This document shows, one piece after another, positions 1 to 11,167 of a DNA stretch of 64,000 nucleotides (position 1 is the first letter of the stretch; each line of letters opens with the position of its first letter). The DNA comes from Triatoma infestans. Lineage: Eukaryota; Arthropoda; Insecta; Hemiptera; Reduviidae. Position numbers and translations under genes: made by a program. The stretch is taken from NCBI GenBank assembly GCA_011037195.1, contig JAAEAF010014563.1:1-64000 (forward strand). Direction: 5' to 3'. The notes beneath the pieces are model-generated. The model made no database searches, was not told the origin of the DNA, and worked only from the letters and a program-made list of their open reading frames with translations.

Positions 1-1
1 A

Positions 2-395
2 ACGTATTTCTCAAAAACGGGAACACTTTTTTCTACCATACCAGGAAGTGTAGATATCGAAAAGACAGGATTGGTCTCTACCAATAATGTAATTTTTTTT
101 CATGTCTTAACGGAAGAGAGCTAACATAACCAACACGCTATTGCCATATACAGTAAAAGAAATAGAACTCCCACCTCTAATGTATGTACCATCTGCAAAG
201 AAACGACACTTAGTTGTGCAAAAATGTTACATTAAATGCGTATTTCTCCAAACACTGGAACACTGTTTTATACCATACCATAGATATCGAAAAGACAGGA
301 TTGGTACCATGTCTTACGGAAGAGAGCCGGTAGGCTATTGCCATATACAGTAAAAGAAATAGAACTCCCATGTATGGGTAAAGAAACGACACTTA
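2..395. repeat. Direct tandem duplication, about 200-235 bp unit
   Basis: Two copies of one block lie head to tail. The phrases GTATTTCTC, ATAGATATCGAAAAGACAGG and CTATTGCCATATACAGTAAA recur in the same order, at about 5-150 and 238-345. The first copy is longer in the middle. Short frames crossing both strands resemble no known protein. Confidence 0.7.
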
Positions 396-1036
396 GAACT
401 AGGTGGATTTAAAAAGAAGGAAGATAGACTATATACAGAAAAAACTACAGAAAGAGGAATAGAAGCAACTGGTGGAAAACGAGTTGACAGAATTTAAAAA
501 TATTAAACCACATTGCAAAACTTTGGACACAACTGGTGTTTACCGTAAACAACAAAAAGAACTTTTATATATGCAGAAAAAGAAGAGTGCAAGAACTAAA
601 AGGGTACCACAAAAACAAAACAAAAAAAAATAGTGCCTATTCTAATAAAGAAAATGGTTACATTATAATACCGAAAAATGGGTTGGATATAATTTCCTCA
701 CCTACCGAGAGAAACCATTTTTAACATTTACTGGTGTAACAAGTTACAATGGACACTCGTTTGCCAAAATAGAGAAGATGGAATTTTGCACAGGAAAAAT
801 ATACAAGGTACCGCTTTCAACACAACAGGAGAACGATAAAGAAATAAGAGGTCGTGTTAAAGTTTCTGAGTGCAACCGGTTAGAAGCAGTAATTTTGGTA
901 GGCCTTAAACTAGTTCCTTATAGAAATAGACATTGCTGGTTAGTAAGAGAAATGCAAGACTTAGCTTTAGATTTTGACTATAAATTTTGACAATTTAGAT
1001 AAGTTAAAACATACTCTGCCAGTAGACATAAAAAGA

Positions 1037-1072
<36 letters not shown>

Positions 1073-1590
1073 ATGTATATTATTACCAAGATTATAGTAT
1101 AAGGTATGGATTTTGTAATTAAACAAAATATTATGTTTGTGTTATTTATAATAGAAGCGTACACATCTATGTATTATGAGAGAAAAATAATAGAGAAAAC
1201 GGTGATCAATTTTTACTTTTAATGGTTGCAATTATTTCCTTTCTTTTGTATTGCAAAAATAGAAAAACATGTATTTTTTTTTATTTCTGTCAATTATTCA
1301 CTTAACAGCATGTAGTGCGCGCGTGCGCGTATGTGTGTGTGTGCCAGGGCTCGTAAGAAGATGTAGGAATGCGATCTGACTAAGCAAAAATACTTCTGTG
1401 TTATAATTTCCGTCTAATAAAAACAAGTTAAAACATTAAACAGAACTAATAATGATTTTTTTTTTTTGGGGAATATTTTGACTAATTTCTTCCAAATGAC
1501 TATAGAATATATTTATATTTCTAATCGGTACCAATTACAACAAGTTTGGGGACCAGACACTTGTATGTTTGCAGTATTTTTTGTTTGTTT
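396..1590. other. Unassigned AT-rich stretch with GT microsatellites
   Basis: Short open frames (536-724 and 778-990) match nothing I recognise and are interrupted by stops on either side. A (GT)n microsatellite lies at about 1038-1067 and a shorter GC/GT tract near 1317-1342. No gene is supported. Confidence 0.5.
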
Positions 1591-1591
1591 A

Positions 1592-2960
1592 AAAACTGTT
1601 ATTGCAATGCACAATAATTGCCAAGCGATAACTTAAGACTGTTTTAGGGCAATATACTGTATTATATTCTGTGTATATCTGTGTTGTACTTGGACTAATA
1701 GACGTTAGTGTTGGTAGAAATGTCTAAATTCCAAACAGAAGATTTCGAATTTGGATATAATGCAATCATTTCCCATTTCCTATACTATGCAAACATTGGT
1801 TTAACTTGTTCCAATATTCTTCGATTAAAAAGTAACATATTTTTTAGTGCATAATATCAGTATGCCTGTTTAACAATTTAAGACAGTAGAACAAGTTGTA
1901 GGTATACATGTTTAGAAAGGTTGAGGAAAGAACTTGGAAATTACTAGCAAAACTGTTATTGCAATGCACAATAATTGCCAAGCGATAACTTAAGACTGTT
2001 TTAGGGCAATATACTGTATTATATTCTGTGTATATCTGTGTTGTACTTGGACTAATAGACGTTAGTGTTGGTAGAAATGTCTAAATTCCAAACAGAAGAT
2101 TTCGAATTTGGATATAATGCAATCATTTCCCATTTCCTATACTATGCAAACATTGGTTTAACTTGTTCCTATATTCTTCGATTAAAAAGTAACATATTGT
2201 TTAGGGCATAATTTCCTATGCCTGTTTAAGAATGTAAGACAGTAGAACAAGTTGTTTACATGTTTAAAAAGGTTGAGGAAAGCTGATTCCAATCCACAAT
2301 AATTACCATGCGATAACTTAAGACTGTTTTTAGTGCAATATATGTTATATTCTATTGTATATCTGTGTTTTTCTTGGTTGTTCTTGGACTAATAGACGTT
2401 AGACAATGGGTACAAAACAGAAGATTTCGAACTCGGATATAATTTCCCCAGATTAGAAACTTATTTCTTAGCTGTTACATGTTTAGAAAGGTTGAGGAAA
2501 GAACTTGGAAATTACTAGCAAAACTGTTATTGCAATCCACAATAATTGCCATGCGATAACTTAAGAATGTTTTAGTGCAATATATGTTTATATTCTATTG
2601 TATATCTGTGTTTTTCTTGGACTAATAGACATTAGACAATGGCTACAAAACAGAAGATTTCGAATTTGGATATAATGCAATCATTTCCCCAGATTAGAAA
2701 CTTATAATGGTTTAACTTGTTCCAATATTCTTTTATTAAAAAGTAACATGTTTTTTAGCGCATAATATCCTATGCCTGTTTAAGAATGTAAGATGGCAGA
2801 AGAAGTTGTTACATATTTAGAAAGGTTGAGGAAGAACTTGGAAATTACTAGCAAAACTGTTATTCCAATTCACAATACGATAACTTACGAATGTTTTAGT
2901 GCAATATATTCTTTTGTATATCTTTGTTTTTCTTGGTTATTCGACAGATTTAATTGTAGT
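1592..2960. repeat. Tandem repeat array, about 5 diverged units of 240-360 bp
   Basis: Unit starts (CTGTTATTGCAATGCACAAT or a variant) are seen near 1592, 1949, 2283, 2520 and 2855. The first two units are nearly identical over about 270 bp. Later ones have internal deletions. The units share GACTAATAGACGTTAG and CAGAAGATTTCGAA. The frame at 2793-2996 lies inside the array and is not credible as a gene. Confidence 0.8.
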
Positions 2961-3514
2961 CCAACTTTGCTTTGTGCAGTGATTTTTACATTTTGACCTG
3001 ACCAAAGACATTTAACACAATACATTCTCTACTGTCTAATCATTCGTCATTTGCACATCCATAACTCTAGGAGCGAATATCAATCTGTTACTCACTAAGG
3101 AAGTTACTTCTATCTAGGTATGGTATAAATCCCATTAATTTATTAAATTCTCTATATGAAATTGAATACTTATTAGATTACAAAAATATAGAATAATTCA
3201 TTTACCAGTTAAATTGGAAACTGATCACTATTTTGGGGGAGTTAAGTACGTAAATTGAGTGCTTCTTAGATTGCAAAAATGTAGGGGAATTTTGTACCTA
3301 AATTGAGATAAAAAGACTACTGGTTCCACTAAGTTTTCCTTTCTTTAAGTAATTTGTTTAATTGTACAAACAATTAATTCGATAGAAGATTTTTTTTTTT
3401 TTTTTGGAAATTACATTATCTGTGTAGGATCAGCTTTCCACTGTGGTAGAATTAGACTTACTCCTGTAAAAAGACTACAGAAAAATACTACTGTAGTAAG
3501 ATATTACTGCGAAA

Positions 3515-3900
3515 CTCCGCAAACTATCTCTAGAGAGAAATTACTTTTGCTCAAATAAGAAGTGTTTAAACATGTATAACATATAAATTCCAGTTAAATT
3601 ACTAGTTTTAATAAATGCGTATATACCGCAATTCTTGCTTTTATTTCTTACATGTTAAGCTCTAAGATACGCACTTTCGACTTTTACAATTTTAACTGCA
3701 AACTTACAGTAGTTATCTCTAGAGAAAATTACTTTTGCTCTAATAAAAAGTGTTTAAAAATATATAAGTTCCATTTAAATTACTAGTTTTAATATGTACG
3801 CATAAATCGCTATTCTTACTTTTATTTCTTACATGTCAATTTGTAAGATAGGCACTTTCTACATTTCTAACCGAAAACTTACATCTCTTCTTTGCAAGAA
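3515..3900. repeat. Two-copy tandem repeat, about 186 bp unit
   Basis: TATCTCTAGAGA, AAATTACTTTTGCTC, AGTGTTTAAA, TTACTAGTTTTAATA and TTTTATTTCTTACATGT recur in order at about 3525-3680 and 3712-3865. The flanks from 2961 to 3514 show only AT-rich sequence and poly-T. Confidence 0.65.
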
Positions 3901-3929
3901 TTGACGGAAATATGTGTGTAAATTGAGTA

Positions 3930-5620
3930 CGTTTTAGATTAGAAAAGTGATTAAATATGTGGAATTTGATACGTAAATTGAGATACAGCAGTTATTAAAT
4001 CTCTGGTTAAACACTAGCTTTCCCCCCCCCCTTTCTTTAATTGCATAAACAATTAGTTCGACAAAACATATTATTAACTATTTCGTCGTACATTGCGTTA
4101 GATAACAGATCCAACGACTTTAAGCAGTACCAAAAAGAAAACGATATATTAGATTCTATAAATATAGTTGATCGATAAACAAAACAAAAAATTATCTTAA
4201 AAAGGAAAGTGGAGATTTAACTCATAGTGGAGTCCTTTGTAATTAAGTGTTAATCGGTCATCGACAGAGACAACATGGGATCGCACAAAGTGTTAAGTGT
4301 TTCTCAGCTCTATGGAAGAAAAGTAAAACCTACTAACGAACGATTTGGACTGTGGTTATTATTAGAAAACTTGGACAACTTAATTACAAATGATTGTGTA
4401 ATGTGTATTTGTTTAAAAAAAAAAATAAGGACTGTTCGGTTATTATCGGCTCTGTAGTTCGGCTGTCCTCGGTGTGTTTTGTATAATAGGCTAAATAGAT
4501 TTTTCTTAAAGAAGGAAAATGGAAATTAAATTGTAATTGCTTACCAAAAAACCTTACACAGGTAAGTGACTCATAAATCAATATACTGTATTAAATGTCA
4601 ATATACTTGATCGATAAAAGTAGATAAGAAGGAACCATAGATTAAGTTTTAGTTTATTGTTCACCAAAAAACTTACATAAGTATCCGTCTAAAAAAAAAA
4701 AAAACATCTGTTTACCAAAAAAAAACTAAGTATCTGTCTAGTGATTAAATATGCGGAATTTGGTATGTAAATTGAGATACACCAGTTATTAAATCACTAG
4801 CTTTTTTTTCCTTTCTTTAATTGCATAAACAATTAGTTCGATAAAACATATTATTAACTATTTCGTCGATAACAGGTCCACCAACTTTAAGCTGTGCCAA
4901 AAAAAAAAAAAAAATAACCAATATATTGGATTCTATAAATATATAATGATCGATAAAAAAAAAGAAAAAAGGAAAATGGAGATTAACTTGTAAATTGCTT
5001 ACCAAAAACCTTACACAGGTAAGTGACTCATAAATCAATATACTGTATTAAATGGCCAATATACTTGATCGATAAAAATAGATAAGTATGGTGTATAAGA
5101 AGGAACCATAGATTAAGTTTTAGTTTATTGTTTACCAAAAGAAACTCATCTGTTTACCAAAAAAAACGAAGTATCTCTCTAGTGATTAAATATGCGGAAT
5201 TTGGTATGTAAATTGAGATACACCAGTTATTAAATCACTAGCTTTTTTTTCCTTTCTTTAATTGCATAAACAATAGATAGTTCGATAAAACATATTATTA
5301 ACTATTTCGTCGATAACAGATCCAACAACTTTAAACTGTGCCAAAAAAAAAAAAAAAAAAAAATAACCGATATATTGGATTCTATAAATATATAATGATC
5401 GATAAAAAAAAAAAAAGAAAGGAAAATGGAGATTTACATTGTAATTGCTTACCAAAAACCTTACACAGGTAAGTGACTCATAAATCATGTATACTGTATT
5501 AAATGTCAATATACTTGATCGATAAAAGTAGATAAGAAGGAACCATAGATTAAGTTTTAGTTTATTGTTTACCAAAAAACTTACATAAGTATCCGTCTAA
5601 AAAAAAAAAAATAAGTAAAT
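3930..5620. repeat. Tandem repeat array, about 450 bp unit
   Basis: The block TTACACAGGTAAGTGACTCA recurs near 4555, 5010 and 5460. The block AATTGCATAAACAAT followed by ACATATTATTAACTATTTCG recurs near 4030, 4820 and 5260. Spacing between the last three units is about 445-460 bp. Poly-A runs of varying length sit at the same place in each unit. The minus-strand frames at 4384-4581, 4817-5038 and 5258-5575 are repeats of one another created by this array, not genes. Confidence 0.8.
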
Positions 5621-5867
5621 ATATTATATTGCAAACATTGTTCATACATAGAGGTTAATAAACTTTTGTACGAATGGAAAAATACAGGTTAATGAACCCT
5701 GGCCTGGGGTACGTGGGGCAGAGCCTCTCTTTAAGTCTCTGTGTATATATTTTTATATATATATCTATAGAGTGAGAGAGAGAGAGATAGAAAGTATATG
5801 AGAGAGATGAGGGAGAAGTATGTGGGTGAGGTATAAGGATCTAAAGAAAACTACTATTGCCAAGTTA

Positions 5868-5955
5868 CCACTATAGCTGAGTGGTGTAAGTGATGGACTT
5901 GGATGACGAAGGTTGTGAGATCGCTTTTGCTGACCTAAGCAAAAAAAAAAATTAA
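5868..5955 (+). mobile_element. Possible short tRNA-derived SINE
   Basis: TAGCTGAGTGG at 5874-5884 fits a Pol III A box. A weak B-box-like GGTTGTGAGATC follows about 35 bp later, and an A-run begins at 5940. It is preceded by a GA-rich low-complexity stretch (5768-5830). Only one copy was seen, so the call is weak. Confidence 0.35.
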
Positions 5956-5977
5956 TTTTTAATATTTCTTCGCCTAC

Positions 5978-6143
5978 AGGAAAAGGGGATGGGGAGGGGG
6001 TGGGGGAAAAGTTGGGAATAGGTTGGGGGAGGGGAGGGGGATCATGTGGTGGGGGAGGGGTAACTAGGGCGGTGAGGGGGGGTGGTGGATCATGGACAGG
6101 GAAGGTTGGAAGGTAGAAGGCGAGGGGGGTAGGTGAGGGAGCA
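5978..6143 (+). repeat. G-rich low-complexity tract
   Basis: About 165 bp contains many runs of 4-7 G separated by short spacers, in a region that is otherwise very AT-rich. The pattern is compatible with G-quadruplex folding on the plus strand. No gene frame is seen here. Confidence 0.8.
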
Positions 6144-6180
6144 AAATTCTGTCCTGGAGTCGCCTATTATATACTACTTA

Positions 6181-6894
6181 AGTAGAGACAGATTGTCTGG
6201 ACTTTACATAAAGAAATGTTTAAGATAGAGTGGTCAGAGCAATGACACCTAGCGAGTGGTTGTATTGAACTGAATGCTCAATTGTGTTTTTATGGACTAT
6301 CCGTCGCTATATTTATACAGCTTCTCCCACTCCCAGTCCAAGAGAGCGGTTGAGATTCTCTTGCTCTCTTGCTGTTACATTATCTATATGGATGTGTAGG
6401 GTGGAGAGAATTTATGTGGTTGATGAATTAAGAAGAAGACTTGGCTAATACTGGTTAACTATATAATAAGTAGAGACAGATTGTCTGGACTTTACAATAA
6501 GTAAAGTAAAGTAAAGTAATGCCTATTTTTTCAGGCGGGCTTAACGTCCAGCTACAAAATTAGGTGTCGTGGACGGAGGCGGAAGCACCTACTTTTACTA
6601 TTAACATTTTTTAAACAAATATAAAAAATTTAGCAGTTATACGCTGGACTCGAACTGGGTTCCTCCTACTTACAAGTCCACGCTCATAACCACTACACCA
6701 ACACCCGCCCCCTGGACTTTACAATAAAGAAATGTTTAAGGTAGAGTGGCCAGAGTAATGACACTTAGCGAGTGAATGTATTGAACTGAATTCTCAACTG
6801 TGTTTTTATGGATTATCCGTCGCTATATTTATACAGCTTCTCCCACTCCAGTCCAAGAGAGCGGTTGAGATTCTCTTGCTCTCTTGCTGTTACA
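6181..6894 (-). mobile_element. Miniature LTR-like element interrupted by a SINE
   Basis: Two direct repeats of about 199 bp lie at 6181-6379 and at 6469-6500 plus 6712-6894; the second is split by a SINE. Read on the minus strand, each begins TGTAACAGCAAGAGAG and carries a TATA-like GTATAAATATAG, as a promoter-bearing LTR would. Only 89 bp (6380-6468) lie between them and no coding sequence is present. The start resembles the cleaner miniature element at 46.36-47.0 kb (TGTAACGGCAAGAGAG). I see no clear primer-binding site, polypurine tract or target duplication, so a segmental duplication carrying an LTR remains possible. Confidence 0.5.
6501..6711 (-). mobile_element. tRNA-derived SINE, family B, with 16-bp target duplication
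   Basis: Read on the minus strand it starts GGGGGCGGGTGTTGGTGTAG with an A-box-like segment, then a B box (AGTTCGAGTCC) about 45 bp later. It ends in a GTAAA-rich tail on the low-coordinate side. It is flanked by CTGGACTTTACAATAA at 6485-6500 and 6712-6727. Related copies are at 19817-20015 and 23059-23233. It inserted into one repeat of the miniature LTR-like element. Confidence 0.85.
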
Positions 6895-7768
6895 ATCGAT
6901 ATTCTTTAAACTTCGTATACCATTTATACACAAAAAATAACTATCAGTTTTATTTTAAGCTTTCCTCTAAAGCAATAGTTCCCAACCTGTGGGACGCGGG
7001 AGAGGATACGTGGCGGACCGCTTGGACGTACGCAAAAATTGTATTGATAATGGCGAAAAACGGCAAAAAAAAAACATTTCTTTTTACGCCTATTCATTTA
7101 GAAGAAGCTATATTTCAATTATTAACGATATATTAATAAATTTATCCACAAAAATATTTTTTTGAATATAAATATTATTTACGAAAACATGTATTATTGT
7201 ATTATAAGTCTAATTATATCTATCTTGATTAGAAAACTGATTTTTAAAAAATTTACGATCCATTAAACAAGCTCAAGGATCATATTAAAATTATTAAGAT
7301 CCACAATTGAACCATTTGCATATACAAGAAGAATAACTGTTATTTTAAAGTTGATGATTAATTAATTGTTTTATCTTCATTAGAAGTTAATTTGGGTAAC
7401 ATTATTTTAAATATTTTTTTTTTTTTTTTTCTTTTACGGACCAACAGATCCTTTTACAAATGATAGAAGAAAAAGCATGACTATAGTGAACAATAATAAA
7501 CAATAACATGATCACAAACATAAAACAGGGGTAAATCCAAAATAATGGTAATAACAAATTAAATTATAACGTAAAACTATCAACTATTAAAACTATTAAA
7601 TATATACGTATAAAACTATAAAAATAAATATATACATGTAAATTTAAGAGGAACTTTAAATAGTTATCTAAAAGTAATAACATAATAAAAATAAAATATA
7701 CTAATAATAAACAAATGTAATGTCAAAAATAATAAACTATAGTTGAAAATGAAAAAACTAAATTAACT
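6895..7768. other. AT-rich stretch without recognisable gene
   Basis: The plus frame at 6876-7136 starts inside the LTR-like repeat and matches nothing I know. A phrase near 6986 (TTCCCAACCTGTGGGACGCG) is reminiscent of hAT element ends, but no partner end was found. Confidence 0.4.
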
Positions 7769-8967
7769 TTAATGACTTTGGTTCAATACTGAGCGTAATT
7801 CGTTCTGAAATGTTTTAAGGCTAGTTCTGAAAGTGCTAATTTCTATAGAGTTTTGATTGGATGAGTGCAGTGGGTTGTCGGCAGTCTAAAATGCTCATTG
7901 GGGGCCCGGACGGAGCTTTGAGTAGTGGGGTCCGATGTCTTTCACGGACCTCCCTCAGGTATCTGGTTGGATTCCTCACTGGGCATTGTGGTTTAAGGAG
8001 ACATCTCTATATAATGGGACTTGTGCCTGACCCTTTTTGTAGAGTTTGTGAAACTGAGGAGGAAACACCCATGCATTTGATGACGAATGTTTGGGTTGTG
8101 AGGAGATTAGGTTTAGGACCTTCGGCCGGAATAGGATGTCGGTAGAGGATCTTAAGCTGTGTCCTTTTAAGGTTTTGGTCCGATTTGTTCGGTCTGTTGT
8201 GAAACTTAGATGGTTAAAACCTGGGCCTGGATTTTCATTCTAGTCCCAGTGGTAGGTATTCTTTAGGGGCAGCTATATGGGCCCGAGGGGGCTTTGGATA
8301 GCGTAGGGTTTACTTCCCTCCCCTTTTGGGAATAATAATAATAATAATAATAATAGAGTTTTGATTTGCTAAACGCATCATTCTATTAATTGAGGAGTGG
8401 TATTGATAGTTAGTCGCGGAAAATGGAATATTGAAAAGAAGATTACTTCTGGTTGGATAGGATGGAGTGTTAAAGGAAAGAGATGAGAGGAGTTGAGGGC
8501 AGTCTATATGTGAATTAATTATCTTGAACAGAAATACTAAATCAAAATAACTTCTTCTACCGCTTAACAAGGGAATATTCAAGAGTGATCGCATATAATC
8601 GTAATCGACGAAATCTTTTGGTATTCCCATTCTAAAACATACAATTCTTATAAACTTATTCTGTACTTTTTCTAAGGAATTTGAGAGAGAGAAATAATGC
8701 GGGTTCCAAATAACAGATGCGTATTCAAATGTAGGGCGAACTAGAGTCTTAAATAATGTAGCTAATGTATTTTGATCAGAAAAATTCCTTGTATTCCTTA
8801 AAAGGAAACCAAGAGTTTGTAAAGCTTTTCTTACAATAATGTCTATATGGTCATTGAAATCCAATCTAAAATTAAATGTGACACCCAAATCTTTCACCGC
8901 AAAAACCCTATTTAAACAAGAATTGTTGATTATGTACTGATGGTGAATAGAAAGAAAAAAAAAAAAA
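7769..8967 (-). pseudogene. LINE reverse transcriptase C-terminal part, split by a later LINE
   Basis: The minus-strand frame from about 8967 to 8367 encodes the end of a non-LTR retrotransposon reverse transcriptase. After the palm it shows KDLGVTF, a D-F-N-D-H-I stretch and the conserved VRPTFEYASVIWNP, typical of the Jockey/CR1-like thumb region. The 5' part with the catalytic aspartates is missing. It stops abruptly at 8967 next to a T-run on the minus strand. At 8366 the frame is broken by an unrelated LINE (7859-8352). It resumes in phase at 7858 and runs to a stop at 7769-7771, adding about 28 residues typical of this family's C-terminus. The portion shown here can make no active enzyme. 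Confidence 0.85.
7859..8352 (+). pseudogene. I-like LINE, family A, 5'-truncated 3' end with RNase H tail
   Basis: The frame encodes the region after RNase H, with the motif LTGHCGLRRHLYIMGLVPD and a CRVCETEEETPMHL zinc-knuckle-like segment. The 3' end reads GGGCAGCTATATGGGCCC and then CTTTGGATAGCGTAGGG, and finishes in (AAT)n at 8331-8352. It is flanked by ATAGAGTTTTGATT at 7845-7858 and 8353-8366, a clean 14-bp target duplication. Length is 494 bp, so nearly the whole LINE is missing at the 5' side, as in target-primed reverse transcription. Related copies: 47.9, 55.3 and 60.4 kb. Confidence 0.9.
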
Positions 8968-9119
8968 CTGAAATAACTTGTAAAATAGAAAATAAAAGCC
9001 TATAAATGTCATTTATATTTATTTGATTTATTTGATTATTTATCCAATCTATTTTTATTTATTTAAAATGGTATTCAAATTGTCAGGCCTTAAAATTACA
9101 ATGAGATATTTGTATGGCA

Positions 9120-9325
9120 ATGGCCAAAGGAGTTTATAAAGAAAGAAGAATTCTTTGTTGCTCTACGTTTCGTGTCCTTCTTCAAGAGCTCTGTAAAAAT
9201 TTAATGGAGAAAATACAGTATAGTAGTTACTACTACACTCTAAAATACTGTATTTTCTCCATTAATTTTTTACAGAGCTCCTGAAGAAAGGCACCAATGA
9301 CAAACTACAACTAGAAAAGTGAAAA
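9120..9325. mobile_element. Inverted repeat with broken hammerhead-like halves (Penelope-type)
   Basis: Two 36-bp arms (9186-9221 and 9245-9280, one mismatch) flank a 23-bp spacer. Just outside each arm is part of a hammerhead core. On the minus strand, TTGAAGA (position C3 changed) is followed by GGACAC and then GAAACGTA at about 9191-9165, so the second strand of stem II is missing. On the plus strand CTGAAGA at 9281-9287 is followed by a decayed stem II. The bases GCTC and GAGC that would form stem I are still present on the minus-strand side. Confidence 0.55.
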
Positions 9326-9908
9326 ATACATTTTAGTTAGAAACGCACTTTCGGTCATTCGATTATTTTCAAACTCGGAATTTCAACAATATATTCAATT
9401 CTAATTAAGATTATTTAGATGACAGAACTGTTTAATAAACTGAAATAGCACTTTAGAAGACAAAATCTAACCCCACCCTTCCCCCCAAACCAAAAGTGCC
9501 CTTAAATGAATTTTCCCGGAGAAATGTTTCAAATAAAAGTTTGTAGCTCCTTTGTATGTGTAGTTGATATAGCGTTTCAAGAAAATCGATGGAGACATTT
9601 TTGAGAAAATTGCAAAAAAGTGAAGAAAAAAAACTAGTAAAGTAGTACTTCCGGTTGAGGAATTTTGACAGATGACCCACTGTCTCGGATCCCTCATGGT
9701 GATACCTAAACGAAAATCAAGTTTGAACTTTCTACGATGTTTCAGTTTTTGAGCTATGCTTTTCACATACACACACACAAACCATTTTATAAAAACCACT
9801 TTTTTTTGGACTTTTGGGACCTCAAAAAAGGATATTTCCGGTGAAAACTCGATATTGAAGATTAGGCACGATTATAATACTTCCTCTTATTAAGAAGAGT
9901 AAGAAAAT
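9318..9908 (+). mobile_element. Helentron-like non-autonomous element, 5'-truncated copy
   Basis: It contains one internal unit (CACTTTCGG, then AACTCGGAATTTCAACAA, then AGCACTTTAGA). It also has the (CA)n tract near 9769 and the conserved 3' segment CGGTGAAAACTCGATATTG, with a decayed terminal hairpin. The minus frames at 9453-9799 are products of the repeat. The spacer to 10150 holds no gene. Confidence 0.75.
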
Positions 9909-10150
9909 GTAAAAATTAATTTCAAGGGTTTTTTTTGTGGGTCTGAAGATTTAGGTTTAAATTTAAACTGTACAAGCTTTGTTGGTTTTGAAAGAGAGCG
10001 CTCCATATAAGTCTACTCAGGTATACAATATAAAACTAAACATTATAAACGTTCTAATTTTTAAAAAATATTTCTAGCTTAATTTTGTAACTCAATTGAG
10101 CTTTTAAACTGTTCACAATACATCGCAACTATACATAACGTGTTTAAAAA

Positions 10151-11167
10151 TCTGGTGTGAAACACTCACACAACTTTCTCTTACTCCAGTTCTCAAAATT
10201 ATAATTGACAAATTTTATAGTTTGTGTACCAAATTTAATGAAATTTGTCGAAAACTGGAAAAAACTATTCAGTAAAAACGCACTTCCGGTTTACTGATTT
10301 TCTTAAAATACGGAATTTTGGCCATCAATTTATTTCTAATTAATTTCATTTGGATGATAGAGTTGTATAATCAAGTATGATACCACTTTAGAGAAGCTGT
10401 AACCCTACCCCTCTCCTAAAAGTGCCCTTAAATGAATTTTCCCAGAGAAATGTTTATATAAAAGTTGTAGAATCTTTGAAATGTTTAGTTTATATGTGTA
10501 GTTTCAAAAAAATCGTCGGGGCCATTTTTGAGAAAATCGCGAAAAAATCATATTTAGTAAAGTGTTAAAACAAAAGCACTTCCGGTTTTCCGATTTTTCT
10601 CAAACTCGGAATTTCAACAACATATTTAATTCTAATTAACATTATTTAAATGACCGAATTGTGTAATAACCTGAAATAGCACTTTAGAGGGTAACCTAAC
10701 CTCACCCCTCCCCCAGAAGGGCACTTAAATCAATTTTCCCAGAGAAATGTTTCAAATAAAAGTTGTAGCTTCTTGTATATGTAGTTGATGTATAAAGTTT
10801 AAAGAAAATCGTAGGAGCCATTTTTGAGAAAAACGCAAAAAAGTAAAAAAAAAACAACTAGTAAAGTGGACTTCCGGTTTGAGGAATTTTGACAGATAAC
10901 GTAAGTCAGATGCATGGTGATCCTAAACGGAATATTAAGTTTCAGTTTCTACGGTTTTTCGTTTTTGAGCTATGCTGTTCACATTACAGACACACACAAC
11001 ACACACACACACACACACACAACAGTACACAGAGAGAGAGAGAGAGGACCATTTGCTAAAAACCACTTTTTTGACTCAGGGGACCTCAAAACGGATTTTT
11101 CCAGCGACTCGCTATCGAAAATTTGACACGATTACAATACTTCCTCTTACTAGGAGTAACAGAAAGT
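10151..11167 (+). mobile_element. Helentron-like non-autonomous element, full-length copy
   Basis: The 5' end TCTGGTGTGAAACACTCACA forms a small hairpin (GTGTGA / TCACAC). It is followed by ACTTTCTCTTACTCC, whose inverted partner (decayed to GGAGTAACAGAAAGT here) is the 3' terminus. Between are three related units of about 300 bp, each opening with CTTCCGGTT-like sequence, and an AC tract (10989-11022). The palindrome CTCTTACT-AGG-AGTAA lies at the 3' end. The plus frames at 10914-11169 are created by the microsatellite. Confidence 0.85.

Noticed and set aside
778..990. 70-residue plus frame near the start
   Set aside because: No recognised motif, and stops in the flanks; I cannot support a gene.
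5258..5575. 105-residue minus frame repeated at 4384-4581 and 4817-5038
   Set aside because: The similar peptides result from tandem DNA repeats with poly-A runs, not from a conserved gene.
6980..7010. Possible hAT element end
   Set aside because: Only one end-like phrase was seen, with no inverted partner or target duplication.
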